Origin: Roseivirga sp.
GTDB taxonomy: Bacteria; Bacteroidota; Bacteroidia; Cytophagales; Cyclobacteriaceae
NCBI GenBank assembly: GCA_021404565.1
Contig: JAAWWF010000011.1
Coordinates: 1 to 64,000 of the forward strand
Length of the DNA stretch: 64,000 nt
Direction: 5' to 3'
This document shows positions 25,881-36,461 of the stretch, one piece after another. The notes beneath the pieces were generated by a model, which was not told the DNA's origin, searched no databases, and worked only from the letters and a program-made list of their open reading frames with translations. The number at the start of each line of letters is the position of its first letter. Within the stretch, counting starts at the first letter, position 1. The translations under genes were made by a program, and so were the position numbers.

Positions 25881-28516
25881 TGAAAGAGGAATGGTCAAAT
25901 CCTCCTAAATGGGCCGACCGCATGCTCGGTTGGTTCTGCTCAGAAGAGCACCTGGAAATACTGCAGGGTGATCTTTATGAGCTTTACGAATATCGCCTTG
26001 AGCAGAAGGGTAGGTTTATGGCGAAGTTGCACTATATCAAGGATGCTTTCGATATGCTGCGTCCTTTTGCACTGAAAAAAAGAAAAACTCACCCCGATGG
26101 CTATCGGGACAAAAACAACTCAATTACCATGTTCAAAAACAACATCAAAGTCGGCTGGAGAAATATAGTTCGCTACAAGGGCTATTCTACCATCAACATC
26201 ATGGGGCTGGCGCTCGGTCTCGCCTGCTGTATGATTTTATACAGGTATGTCACGGATGAACTATCGTACGATAAGTTTCATACCAATGCGGAAGACATCT
26301 ATCGTATAGCATTTAGTACCGAAGACGATGGTGTGCCTTCAAATGCCAATGGCTCTCTGGGACCCGGGGCAACCGCAGGAAGAGACTTTCCAGAGGTTTC
26401 GCATGCTGCCAGAATCTTAAAAACGGGCTCGGGTGGCAGGACGGTTGTGGCTCACGAACAAAAGCGTTTTTATGAAGAACGATTTTTCTTTGCCGACTCC
26501 TCGGTGTTCGAAGTCTTCAGCTTTCCGCTCATTCAGGGAGACCGTAAAACTGCATTGAGTCAGCCGAATACCGTAGTGATCACTGAGTCGATGGCCAGGA
26601 AATATTTTGGTGACCTCAATCCAATGGGGAAGCTCATAGACGCTTACCCCAACAACGATGGTAAGAAAATGCAGTTTATGGTTGCCGGGGTGGCTAAGGA
26701 TGTGCCTTCAAACTCTCACTTTCATTTCGATTTTCTGGCCTCCTTCCATTCTCAAAAAGGTGGCAGACTTGAAAGCTGGAATGGATTCTGGCAGTGCTTT
26801 AGCTATGTGCGCCTGGCCCATGGTGCTGATGAAGTAGCTCTGAATGAAAAGCTAGCGGAATACTCACAGAAATACATGGGCGAAAATGCCTGGTATACTC
26901 TGAGTTTGCAGCCTATGTTGGATATTCATCTCGAATCTTCACTGAAATCGGAAATAGAACCTACCAGCAGTATCACCAAGGTTTATGTCTTTTCGGCAGT
27001 CGGGCTGCTTATTCTGGTGATTGCCTGCATTAATTTCCTAACACTCTCCACAGCCAAATCAGCCAGAAGGGCAAGAGAGGTAGGGGTAAGAAAAACATTC
27101 GGGGCTCACAGGTCACAGCTCTTCGGCCAATTCATTAGTGAAGCAATGCTTCATGGTACTTTGGCAACTGTCATTGCCATCGGTCTGACCAGCCTTACGC
27201 TTCCGTTGGTGAATGAGCTTACCAATAAGTCTCTGTCTTTGGTCATGAATGGTAACTGGCTGGAACTTATCGGCATTGCCGGTGGCTCTGTACTGATTGT
27301 TGCTTTTATGGCAGGGCTTTACCCGGCTATATTTCTCTCTTCCTTTACTCCCATTATCGCGCTCAAAAGTGTATTGACAGGACAGGGGTCGATTGGACGA
27401 ATGAGAAGGGTGTTGGTGGTTTTCCAATTCACCATTTCCATTGCTCTGATAGTAGGTACTCTGATAGTCAGTCAGCAGATGAACCTTATCCGGGAAAAGA
27501 GCTTATCGGAAAGTGGTGACCAGCACCTGATTTTACAGATGAATAATGAGCTGAGGGCAAACTTCACCGCTTTCGAAGCTGCCGTTAAGCAGAGCCCGGC
27601 TGTCCACAGTATGTCGGGTGCCTCACGGGTGCCTACACGGGGTTCCAGTACCGATTGCTTTAAGTATACCGAGGATAAAGGCGGTTGCGCATTTGCCTAC
27701 CGGGTTGACTTTGACTACCCCGAAACCATGGGGTACAAGCTTCAGGCAGGGCGCTTTTTCGATAGAAATATCGCCACAGATGCTAAAGGTGCCTTTGTTG
27801 TTTCAGAATCTGCATTGATGGGTTTTGAGCTGGGTACGGCTGAAGAGGCAATTGGGAAAAAATTTGGCCATGGAGATTATCCCAATGGTCGCATCATCGG
27901 AGTAGTCGATGATTTTCATGTCTATTCGCTACATAAGCAAAAACAGCCTTCGTTTATGGTAATGGCGCCCAAAGAGCGTTTCAACTTTATGGCCATCAGG
28001 GTTTCGCCAGAAGGAATGGCCGCCACATTGGACCATGTGGGAGAGGCTTGGAATCAATTTTCTACAGAAGCCCCTTTTGATTATTTCTTCCTGGACGAAG
28101 CATTTCAAAGGCTGCATCAGGAGGACATCAGAACAGGAAAAGTAGTTTCTGTCCTGACACTATTGGCCATTCTCATTGCCGCTATCGGCCTGTTTGGACT
28201 TGCCTCCTTTATGTTGGAACAGCGGGCAAAAGAGATTGGTATTCGCAAGGTATTGGGTGCTGGTGTACCGTCCATTTTACTCCTTATGTCAAAGAGCTAT
28301 TTCAGGTTGATTTTTATTGCCTCTGCACTGGGTGTTCCGGTCTCTTACTGGCTCATGAGTAAATGGCTCGATGGCTTTGTCTATCAGGTGGCCTTCAGTC
28401 CTTTGGTCTTTGCGCTGGCCATTGTGATTGTAGGGTTTATCGTGGCCTCTTCCATCGGCTATCAGTCATTGCGTGCTGCCATGGCTAATCCGGTAAAATC
28501 TCTGAGAAATGAATAA
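25880..28516 (+). CDS. Array A permease 1: prefix-domain MacB/FtsX double permease
   Basis: This 878-residue protein has a cytoplasmic prefix (about residues 8-69: PPKWADRMLGWFCSEEHLEI, GDLYELYEYRLEQKG, DMLRPFALKK). TM1 lies near 100-122, then a periplasmic core domain, an FtsX block near 368-490, TM5 near 508-530, a second periplasmic domain with VVDDFHVYSLH, and a second FtsX block near 757-865. Both coupling loops survive (REVGVRKTFG and KEIGIRKVLG). No Walker motifs are present, so it needs an ATPase from elsewhere or works without one. It ends NPVKSLRNE and overlaps gene 2 by 8 nt. Its prefix is nearly the same protein as that of gene 2. Confidence 0.9.
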   Translation: MKEEWSNPPKWADRMLGWFCSEEHLEILQGDLYELYEYRLEQKGRFMAKLHYIKDAFDMLRPFALKKRKTHPDGYRDKNNSITMFKNNIKVGWRNIVRYKGYSTINIMGLALGLACCMILYRYVTDELSYDKFHTNAEDIYRIAFSTEDDGVPSNANGSLGPGATAGRDFPEVSHAARILKTGSGGRTVVAHEQKRFYEERFFFADSSVFEVFSFPLIQGDRKTALSQPNTVVITESMARKYFGDLNPMGKLIDAYPNNDGKKMQFMVAGVAKDVPSNSHFHFDFLASFHSQKGGRLESWNGFWQCFSYVRLAHGADEVALNEKLAEYSQKYMGENAWYTLSLQPMLDIHLESSLKSEIEPTSSITKVYVFSAVGLLILVIACINFLTLSTAKSARRAREVGVRKTFGAHRSQLFGQFISEAMLHGTLATVIAIGLTSLTLPLVNELTNKSLSLVMNGNWLELIGIAGGSVLIVAFMAGLYPAIFLSSFTPIIALKSVLTGQGSIGRMRRVLVVFQFTISIALIVGTLIVSQQMNLIREKSLSESGDQHLILQMNNELRANFTAFEAAVKQSPAVHSMSGASRVPTRGSSTDCFKYTEDKGGCAFAYRVDFDYPETMGYKLQAGRFFDRNIATDAKGAFVVSESALMGFELGTAEEAIGKKFGHGDYPNGRIIGVVDDFHVYSLHKQKQPSFMVMAPKERFNFMAIRVSPEGMAATLDHVGEAWNQFSTEAPFDYFFLDEAFQRLHQEDIRTGKVVSVLTLLAILIAAIGLFGLASFMLEQRAKEIGIRKVLGAGVPSILLLMSKSYFRLIFIASALGVPVSYWLMSKWLDGFVYQVAFSPLVFALAIVIVGFIVASSIGYQSLRAAMANPVKSLRNE

Positions 28517-31154
28517 ACCCACTCAGAATCCCCCTCGCTGGGCCGATCGAATGCTCGAATGGTTTTGTAGCGATGAGCATCTGGAGATTCTTCAGGGGGA
28601 TTTACATGAGCTGTATGAATATCGCCTGGAGCAAAAGGGAAGGGGAATGGCCAGGCTTCACTATATCAAAGATGCCTTTGATATGCTGCGTCCTTTTGCG
28701 CTTAAAAAGAATAGGTCGAAAGTCAAAAATAACACACTCGCTATGTTTAAGAATTATTTCAAAATCTCGTTTAGAAATATGCTTCGGCATAAGGTCTATT
28801 CCGTAATCAATATCGTAGGCTTGTCTCTCGGCATAGTCTGTTTCCTTCTGATATTTCTCTATGTACAGGATGAGCTTAGCTATGATCGTTATCACGAGCA
28901 TGCCGATGACATTTATCGTGTCATTACTGAAAACTACAATGAGGGAGGCGAAATAAGCCGCGTACATACCTATACATCCCCGATGCATGGGGTTGTGCTG
29001 CGCAATGACTATGCCCAGGTGGTAACTTCGGTGCGCTTCAATCCATGGAACTTCCCTATTGTTAAAAGTGGAAATAAGCAGTTTGAAGAATCGTTCTTCA
29101 ATTTCGTTGAGCCTACCATATTTGACGTTTTCAGCTTTGAATTTATCGAGGGAGATGCTGAAAACTCATTGAATGAGCCCTTTTCTGTAGTGCTGACCGA
29201 GTCTACTGCGCGCAAGTACTTTGAGGATGAAGTGGCTTTCGGGAAGACATTGAGGGTGATTGATGGCTCGGATGAAGCGGATTTTAAGGTTACGGGAGTG
29301 ATCAGAGATTTTCCTGATCAGTCCCATATGTCCTATAATTTTCTGGCCTCCTGGGCTACCTATGAAAAGATTGAAAACCCACGCTCGCTTGACGACTACT
29401 ACGGTAACTATAACTACGCCACTTACATAAGGCTGGAGAAAAATGTGAACCCTGAGACCCTGGCAGCTCAGCTGCCGGCCATGCTGGACAAGAATATCAC
29501 TGATATTAATGGAGCAGTGCCAAGCTCAAAGGTGGGAATCCGTTTCCAGAAGCTGACAGATATTCATTTGAATAGTTCGGCCGGAGCTGGTGGTACTACC
29601 AATTCTTATTATATCACGCTGTTTTCAGCCATTGGTGTTTTGGTGCTGCTGATCGCTTGTATCAATTATATGAACCTGTCGACAGCTAAGTATTCCAACA
29701 GGTTAAAAGAGATAGGGGTCCGCAAGGTTTTAGGGGCGCGGAAAACGAACATCTCGCACCAGTTTTTAGCAGAATCTCTACTCTATGCCATTGTAGCCCT
29801 GATACTGGGTTTTGGCATAGCGCTGCTTGTGTTGCCTTCGGTAAACTCCTTTGCAGGTAAGCAAATGACGCTTAACCCTACAGAAAACACCTCAATGCTG
29901 CTTTTTGTAGTGGCTGTGATTCTTGGTGTAGGTCTGCTTGCCGGTAGCTACCCTGCCGCCTTTATGTCTCGCTTTAAAGTAGTGGGGGCGCTTAAAGGAG
30001 GCAAAGCCGATGTGGGCAGGAGGTCATTGTTCCGTACCTCGCTCGTGGTTTTTCAGTTCACCATTACCATTGGCCTTGTCATTGGTGTGGTGGTGGTAGA
30101 GCGACAAATTGATTTTATCAAGAATGAAGATCCCGGATTTGACCGTGAGTTGGTCGTTAACTACTGGGCATCTCCTACCATGAACCGAAGCATGGATGTG
30201 GTAAAGGCTGAGCTGGAGGCCAACCCTAATATTGTTTCGGCAGCTACTTCTTCACGGATTCCTACCGGCAGGTTAGGGGATGCGCTGAATACAAAGACAT
30301 TTCTTCAGGACAGAGAAGAGGCAGTGAACTTCAGACTTCCTTTTATCCGCATTGACGAAGATTTTCTCGATGTCTACAACATAGATGTACTGGCGGGAGG
30401 CGGGTTTTCTGAAGCGCTGCCGGATAGCGTGCAAAAGTTTCTTCTCAATGAAACAGCCGTAAAAAGACTGGGCTTTAATACGCCACAGGAAGCTGTCGGG
30501 CAAAGAATTGAGTATGGATGGTATACCGGATTTGTAGAAGGAGTTGTAGAAGATTTTCATTTTGAATCAATGCATGCCGCTATTCAGCCTATGATTCTTA
30601 TGAATGATTCGCGGAACAAGCGTCAGATGTCTGTGAAAATACTGTCTACCAATATTCCGTCTACCATGGATTTTCTGGAAGACCAGTTTAAAAAATATAA
30701 CCCTGAACGCACGTTCAATGCCAGCTTTGTAGATGACCTCTATAATAATCAGTATAAGGGAGAGCAAAAACTCAGTGATATTTCAAAGACCTTTTCTGTC
30801 ATGGCCATTTTGATTGCATCATTGGGGCTGCTGGGGCTGGTCTCTTATACCATGGAGCAGCGAGCTAAAGAAATCAGTGTTCGCAAAGTGTTGGGTGCTT
30901 CGGTCAACAGTATCCTTGTATTAGTCAACAAAGGCTATGCGGGTATTTTGCTGATCTCTTTCATCATTGCTACGCCCGTTGCTTATTACTTTCTAAGCGG
31001 CTGGCTCGATTCATTCGCATACCATATCAGCATCGGGGCCGGTCTTATCGCTTTCTCAGGGTTGTTGGCAGGATTGATTGCCGTAGTTACCATTTGTGCA
31101 CAGGCATTGAGAGTTGCTATGTCGAACCCGATACAGCATCTGAGAAATGAGTAA
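28509..31154 (+). CDS. Array A permease 2: prefix-domain MacB/FtsX double permease
   Basis: This 881-residue protein begins at the ATG inside the ATGAATAA overlap. Its prefix (PPRWADRMLEWFCSDEHLEI, GDLHELYEYRLEQKGR, DMLRPFALKK) differs from gene 1 at only about six of 61 positions, although the codons differ widely. The permease core is far less similar to gene 1. Coupling loops are KEIGVRKVLGARK and KEISVRKVLGASV; the second periplasmic domain has VVEDFHFESMH. It ends NPIQHLRNE. It is the third gene of the operon that starts with padR at 25545. Substrate unknown. Confidence 0.9.
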   Translation: MNKPTQNPPRWADRMLEWFCSDEHLEILQGDLHELYEYRLEQKGRGMARLHYIKDAFDMLRPFALKKNRSKVKNNTLAMFKNYFKISFRNMLRHKVYSVINIVGLSLGIVCFLLIFLYVQDELSYDRYHEHADDIYRVITENYNEGGEISRVHTYTSPMHGVVLRNDYAQVVTSVRFNPWNFPIVKSGNKQFEESFFNFVEPTIFDVFSFEFIEGDAENSLNEPFSVVLTESTARKYFEDEVAFGKTLRVIDGSDEADFKVTGVIRDFPDQSHMSYNFLASWATYEKIENPRSLDDYYGNYNYATYIRLEKNVNPETLAAQLPAMLDKNITDINGAVPSSKVGIRFQKLTDIHLNSSAGAGGTTNSYYITLFSAIGVLVLLIACINYMNLSTAKYSNRLKEIGVRKVLGARKTNISHQFLAESLLYAIVALILGFGIALLVLPSVNSFAGKQMTLNPTENTSMLLFVVAVILGVGLLAGSYPAAFMSRFKVVGALKGGKADVGRRSLFRTSLVVFQFTITIGLVIGVVVVERQIDFIKNEDPGFDRELVVNYWASPTMNRSMDVVKAELEANPNIVSAATSSRIPTGRLGDALNTKTFLQDREEAVNFRLPFIRIDEDFLDVYNIDVLAGGGFSEALPDSVQKFLLNETAVKRLGFNTPQEAVGQRIEYGWYTGFVEGVVEDFHFESMHAAIQPMILMNDSRNKRQMSVKILSTNIPSTMDFLEDQFKKYNPERTFNASFVDDLYNNQYKGEQKLSDISKTFSVMAILIASLGLLGLVSYTMEQRAKEISVRKVLGASVNSILVLVNKGYAGILLISFIIATPVAYYFLSGWLDSFAYHISIGAGLIAFSGLLAGLIAVVTICAQALRVAMSNPIQHLRNE

Positions 31155-33783
31155 AAGACCTCCAAAATGGGCTGATCGCTTTTTGGAATGGTTCTGTTCT
31201 GAGGAGCAGATTGAAATTCTCCAGGGAGACCTGTATGAGCTCTATGAATGGAGAATTGCAGAAAAGGGTATTTGGCGGGCAAAGCTTTGCTATATCAAAG
31301 ATGTATTGGACATGCTGCGCCCCTTTGCCCTGAAGAAAAAATCACCACGAAAAATTAATCATATCGCTATGCTCAAAAGCTACCTCAAAATATCACTTAG
31401 AAACCTGATCAAACATAAGGTACACACTGGTATCAATGTGGCTGGGTTGGTTTTGGGCATTACCTGTGGTCTGGTGTTATTCATGCTGGTGAAGTACGAG
31501 CTGTCCTTTAATAACTATCACGAAAATGGGGATCAGATTTACCGCATCAGCAGTGCGACTACCGTTGAGGGCAGCACAAGCTTTGTGGGCGGGGTGCCGA
31601 TTCCTATGCTGGATGCTGCAAAGGAAGAAATTGTGGGGCTGGAAAATGCTACACTGCTATGGTCACCGGGTTCCGATGATTTCAAAATCGACAGGGCAAA
31701 TGCGGAGCAGGCCATTTTTAAAAATGGTATCAAGGTAGCTTACACTGATGCTTCTTTTTTTGAAGTATTTACCTGGCCCTGGTCAGAAGGGAATCCAAAG
31801 GAATCTCTCAGTCAACCCAACGAATTGGTCATTAGTGAATCACTGGCGGACCGCTTTTTTCTGGGTAGTTCGGCAATGGGGCAAGTAATCTACTACGGTG
31901 ACACCCCTATGACCATAGTGGGGATAGTTGACGATGCCCCTGAAAATTCAGACCTGCCCTTTGACGCTTTTGTATCTATTGCTTCCATGGCGAACAATCC
32001 GCTTACGCAAAAGTGGACGATCACTTCTGAAAGTGTAGCGCTCTTTGTACAAGCAGCGAAGGGTGTGAGCAGAGAGCAACTGGCAGTTCAGATGCCAAAG
32101 CTAAAGGAAAGAATGCCGGAAAAATTAAGAAAGTATTTCAATGAGAATGCCGGTTTTTCAATGGACCATGTACTGGAACCATTAAGTGAGTATCACTTTG
32201 ATACCCGTTTCGAGAATTTTAGTGGACGTGTGGCCTCAAGAGGCACACTTAATACCTACGCGGTGGTGGGCTTGCTGCTGATCATTACGGCCTGTGTCAA
32301 TTTTGTCAATATGACACTGGCTATTGCCTCCAAACGAACCAAAGAGGTAGGAGTAAGAAAAGTGCTTGGTAGTTCCCGGGGACAACTGGTCTTGCGGTTC
32401 ATTCTGGAAACTTTCGCTGTCACATTCCTGTCAATAGTGCTTTCAGTTGTGCTGGCCGGGGTAGTCATGCGGCTCTGGGTAAATGACTTTATGGAGGTCA
32501 ATATTCTTATGAACCCGTTTCAGGACACAGCATTGTTGTCGGTCGGTCTGGGGCTTCTCATTATCATTACGCTACTGGCGGGGCTGGTGCCTGCTTTTAC
32601 CTCAGCTCGGATCGCATCCATCAGAGCACTTAGAGGGCATTTAGCTCCAGGCGGAAAATGGAGTACGTTTCGAAGAGGCCTGGTCGTTTTTCAACTCTTA
32701 GCGGCTCAGGTGCTTATTTTCGGTACCATTGTAGTCATCAGACAGATTGATTTTGCCACATCTTCCGACCTTGGTTTTGAAAAGGAGTTCATCATTAATG
32801 TGGGCTTGCCTGATACGGAAGAACGCACCCGTCAGCTATTGAAATCTGAGTTATCTGGTGCTGTAGGGGTTGAGTCCTTCACCTTCAGTCAGAATCCACC
32901 AATCTCTGCTTCAGAGCGAGGTGGGCCCGTCAATATCAAGAGTAAGACCGGTGAGATGGTTCAGTTGAATCTTCAGATAAGGGATACAGATGATCAGTAT
33001 CAGGAGACCTATCAATTGAAGATGATTGCCGGAGAATGGCTGGCCGATAAGAAGGTTGCTGATCGTTATGTGGTCAATGAGACTTTTGCACGGAAAATAG
33101 GTTTCAAAAAACCGAAAGAGGCCCTCGGTTTCAATATTCAGATTTGGGGTATTGCCGGCCCGATAGTTGGGATAGTGGAAGACTTCTATGCCAAGAGCAT
33201 TCATCACGAGATCGGCCCTATGATTTTCTGGAACGACCCCGGACACTACAGATCACTGGGTTTGAAATTGAATGCGACTAACGTGAGCAGGGCGGTGGAA
33301 GACATCGAGCGTGTTTGGGAAGGTGTGTACCCTGATCAGGCCATGAATTTTTACTTTCTCGATGATCAGATTCAGAACCTCTATGCCGGGGAGATGCGCA
33401 TGTCAAAGATCATGAGTGTCTTTGCTACCATTACCATCCTGGTTGGCTGTTTGGGCCTGTATGGAATGGTGCTTTTTATGGCTAGTCAAAAGTCGAAAGA
33501 AGTAAGTGTTCGGAAAGTGCTGGGAGCTTCGGCAAAGCACATTATTCAAAGCTTCTCACTTGAGTTTATAAAGCTGACGGTATTGGCGTTTATAATAGCG
33601 GCACCAGTAGGCTATTACTTTATGAACAACTGGCTGAGAGATTTTGCCTTTGGTGTGGACATTGGACCTGGTGTGTTTATGATAGTGATTGGTGCTTCAA
33701 TACTGATCACTATACTTACCACGGGTTACCAATCATTCAAAGTGGCCACCTCTAATCCCATTGATTCATTGCGCAATGAATAA
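31147..33783 (+). CDS. Array A permease 3: prefix-domain MacB/FtsX double permease
   Basis: This 878-residue protein starts MSKRPPKWADRFLEWFCSEE in the ATGAGTAA overlap. The prefix has QIEILQGDLYELYEWRIAEKG and DVLDMLRPFALKKK. It is close to gene 4 even at DNA level, while the cores are diverged. Coupling loops are KEVGVRKVLGSSR and KEVSVRKVLGASA. The usual DFHFES motif of the second periplasmic domain reads DFYAKSIHHEI here, a departure from its neighbours. It ends NPIDSLRNE and overlaps gene 4 by 8 nt. Confidence 0.9.
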   Translation: MSKRPPKWADRFLEWFCSEEQIEILQGDLYELYEWRIAEKGIWRAKLCYIKDVLDMLRPFALKKKSPRKINHIAMLKSYLKISLRNLIKHKVHTGINVAGLVLGITCGLVLFMLVKYELSFNNYHENGDQIYRISSATTVEGSTSFVGGVPIPMLDAAKEEIVGLENATLLWSPGSDDFKIDRANAEQAIFKNGIKVAYTDASFFEVFTWPWSEGNPKESLSQPNELVISESLADRFFLGSSAMGQVIYYGDTPMTIVGIVDDAPENSDLPFDAFVSIASMANNPLTQKWTITSESVALFVQAAKGVSREQLAVQMPKLKERMPEKLRKYFNENAGFSMDHVLEPLSEYHFDTRFENFSGRVASRGTLNTYAVVGLLLIITACVNFVNMTLAIASKRTKEVGVRKVLGSSRGQLVLRFILETFAVTFLSIVLSVVLAGVVMRLWVNDFMEVNILMNPFQDTALLSVGLGLLIIITLLAGLVPAFTSARIASIRALRGHLAPGGKWSTFRRGLVVFQLLAAQVLIFGTIVVIRQIDFATSSDLGFEKEFIINVGLPDTEERTRQLLKSELSGAVGVESFTFSQNPPISASERGGPVNIKSKTGEMVQLNLQIRDTDDQYQETYQLKMIAGEWLADKKVADRYVVNETFARKIGFKKPKEALGFNIQIWGIAGPIVGIVEDFYAKSIHHEIGPMIFWNDPGHYRSLGLKLNATNVSRAVEDIERVWEGVYPDQAMNFYFLDDQIQNLYAGEMRMSKIMSVFATITILVGCLGLYGMVLFMASQKSKEVSVRKVLGASAKHIIQSFSLEFIKLTVLAFIIAAPVGYYFMNNWLRDFAFGVDIGPGVFMIVIGASILITILTTGYQSFKVATSNPIDSLRNE

Positions 33784-36421
33784 AAGACCTCCAAAATGGG
33801 CCGACAGGCTTTTGGAATGGTTCTGCTCTGAGGAGCAGATAGAAATTCTCCAGGGAGACTTACATGAGCTCTTTGAGTGGAGAGTAGAAGAAATGGGTAT
33901 TTGGCTGGCCAGGCTTCACTACATCAAAGATGTAGTGGATATGTTGCGTCCCTTTGCCCTGAAGAAAAAGAGAACCACGCGTTTTTCAAATCGAATCGAC
34001 ATGTTCAGGAACAACCTCAAAATATCTTTCAGGTCACTGTTAAAGCAAAAAACCAATTCCCTGATTAACATCAGTGGATTGGCTTTAGGCATGGCCGTAT
34101 GCCTGCTAATATCTATCTACATCAGTCACGAGCTTGACCATGACAAGTTTTCGGAAAATTATGATCGCATCTACCGGGTAACCTCTCATTGGGGTGATTT
34201 TTCTCCCCGTTCAAAAACCGCCATGCCCGTGGGGCCTGCACTAAAGCAAGATATCCCGGGGATTGCCAATTCAGTACGCTTTATGAAAGTACTGACCAAT
34301 GACAATTCGGGTATTCCCATCAAGTATCGGGATAAGAAATTTGCAGAAGAGGGACTTGTCAGTGTTGATAAAGGGTTTCTCGAAATGTTTAGTATTGAGG
34401 TAGTGTTGGGTGATGCGACAAGTGCCCTGGATGATCCCGATAATATTATGCTATCTGAAGAGATGGCGGATAAGTACTTCGGTGATCGTAATCCGATTGG
34501 TGAGGTACTGAGAGTGGAGGATAAATTTGAAATGAAGGTGACCGGGGTTTTCAAGAGCGTTAATCATAAGAGTCATTTGTATTTTGATTTTATTACACCG
34601 ATCACTTTTATGTCGGAAGGCCGATGGGGTATTTACACCTTCACTCAAAACTGGGAAACTACCTTCGGCTGGACATATATACAACTGGAAGAGCTGGTTG
34701 ATCCGACCCAGGTAGAAGCGCTCTTGCCGGAGTTTGTGGCTAACCGATATCCTGAGAATTTTGGTGAAGACTATGGAGGCTTTGAATTATTTCTTCAATC
34801 CCTCACAGATATTCACCTGAGGTCAGATTACACACGCGAAATTCGAGAGAATGGTGATATTCGCCTGTTGGTGCAAATGGCTATTATCGGTATTGTGATC
34901 CTGTTGGTGGCAGCCATCAATTTTATCAACCTTAGTACGGCCCGGTCTACCCTCAGGGCTAAGGAAGTTGGTGTTCGCAAGACCATGGGGGCCTTGAAAG
35001 GACAGCTCATCCGGCAGTTTATGGTAGAGTCGTTTCTTGTCACTTTTATAGCACTTTTGCTTGCCATAGGCCTGGCCATACTGGCCCTGCCACGATTCAA
35101 TATGCTGATGCAAAAGGAGTTTATAGTGGAGCCGGCCTTTTTCGTTCAGATGCTTGCCAATGGCGTAATTCTCTCAGCTTCACTGGCTATTCTGGCAGGC
35201 TTGTACCCGGCATTTGTGCTCTCGGGTTTTCAGCCGGTTCGTGTGCTGAAAGGGGGCTTTATCTCTTCCCGTGAAGGAGGCTTATTACGCAAGATTTTCA
35301 CAACTGTTCAGTTTGCCACGGGCATCGTTTTTCTCTTTGGGTTGTATGTGATATATGATCAGTTACAGTTTATTCAAACCAAGGAAATCGGGCTGGATAC
35401 TTCACAGGTACTTGTAATCAACCGACCACCGCAGTCGGTCAAAAATGAAGTGATTGTAAACGCCCTTAAGCAAATTCCCGTGGTAGAACTGGTGAGTGCT
35501 GCAGCCGGCAGTGTGCCCGGTTATGATGTTAGTGGGGCCACCTGGAGTTATCATCCTGAAGGTTTCCCCAGGGAACGGAGGTCTATGAATACCATGTGGG
35601 GCTACAATGATGTGGTGAAAACCTTTGGTATGGAAATGGTGGCCGGAACGGATTTTTCCAGCGTTCATGATAAGGATAGTCTCAATGCTCTTATTCTCAA
35701 TGCGAGTGCCGTAGCCAGCCTGGGCTGGACATCCGAGGAGGCGATTGGAAAGTCCATGGGAGAGTTTCACTGGAGACAAGACCAGATTACCCCAGGGCGT
35801 GTTGTGGGCGTAGTAAAAGATTTTCATTTTGAATCACTCCATGAAGAAGTGAAGCCGGGTGTGTTGCTGTACACCAACAACGATTTTGGCAACCTGATAG
35901 TGAAACTGAACAGTTATGAAGGGAGTGAGGCCATTGAAGCCATTGAGAAAACCTGGAATGAGGTATTGCCGGAGTTTCCTTTTCAGGTTACCTTTCTTGA
36001 CGAAAAAGTAGCAGGGCTTTATGCCGAGGAAGAACGGTTACGGCAAAGTATCAACTACTTCGCAGTAATAGCTATTTTTACTTCTGCTCTGGGTCTGTTA
36101 GGTCTGGTTTCCTTTGTACTGATGCAGCGTTCAAAAGAGATTGGAATTCGTAAGGTGCTGGGCGCAAAGACGATGATTCTGGTAAAAACCCTGTCTTCTG
36201 ATTTTGTGAGATTGATTGCCATTGCTTTTCTCATTTCCGCACCCGTGGCTTACTATCTGATGGATCAATGGCTGGCTGGTTTTGCCTTCAGTATTGACAT
36301 TGGAATTCTTCCTTTTGTGTTTGCCTTAGCTGCTATCGCGGCTATCTGTGCACTTACTGTGGGCTATAAGGCTTTAAAGGCTGCAATGACCAACCCCGTG
36401 GAGATTTTGAGAGAAGAGTAA
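33776..36421 (+). CDS. Array A permease 4 (terminal): prefix-domain MacB/FtsX double permease
   Basis: I chose ATG 33776 (MNKRPPKWADRLLEWFCSEE), which restores the same 8-nt overlap seen at the other junctions; an upstream in-frame ATG at 33761 adds MIHCA. This gives 881 residues. Prefix words are QIEILQGDLHELFEWRVEEMG and DVVDMLRPFALKKK. Coupling loops are KEVGVRKTMGALK and KEIGIRKVLGAKT; VVKDFHFESLHEEV lies in the second periplasmic domain. The C-terminus is NPVEILREE, so the AT-GAR-TAR pattern that would start a further gene is absent, as expected for the last gene. Confidence 0.9.
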   Translation: MNKRPPKWADRLLEWFCSEEQIEILQGDLHELFEWRVEEMGIWLARLHYIKDVVDMLRPFALKKKRTTRFSNRIDMFRNNLKISFRSLLKQKTNSLINISGLALGMAVCLLISIYISHELDHDKFSENYDRIYRVTSHWGDFSPRSKTAMPVGPALKQDIPGIANSVRFMKVLTNDNSGIPIKYRDKKFAEEGLVSVDKGFLEMFSIEVVLGDATSALDDPDNIMLSEEMADKYFGDRNPIGEVLRVEDKFEMKVTGVFKSVNHKSHLYFDFITPITFMSEGRWGIYTFTQNWETTFGWTYIQLEELVDPTQVEALLPEFVANRYPENFGEDYGGFELFLQSLTDIHLRSDYTREIRENGDIRLLVQMAIIGIVILLVAAINFINLSTARSTLRAKEVGVRKTMGALKGQLIRQFMVESFLVTFIALLLAIGLAILALPRFNMLMQKEFIVEPAFFVQMLANGVILSASLAILAGLYPAFVLSGFQPVRVLKGGFISSREGGLLRKIFTTVQFATGIVFLFGLYVIYDQLQFIQTKEIGLDTSQVLVINRPPQSVKNEVIVNALKQIPVVELVSAAAGSVPGYDVSGATWSYHPEGFPRERRSMNTMWGYNDVVKTFGMEMVAGTDFSSVHDKDSLNALILNASAVASLGWTSEEAIGKSMGEFHWRQDQITPGRVVGVVKDFHFESLHEEVKPGVLLYTNNDFGNLIVKLNSYEGSEAIEAIEKTWNEVLPEFPFQVTFLDEKVAGLYAEEERLRQSINYFAVIAIFTSALGLLGLVSFVLMQRSKEIGIRKVLGAKTMILVKTLSSDFVRLIAIAFLISAPVAYYLMDQWLAGFAFSIDIGILPFVFALAAIAAICALTVGYKALKAAMTNPVEILREE

Positions 36422-36461
36422 GTCTGAATCCGTGAAACTTATGTATGTCCAGCAGGAAGGC

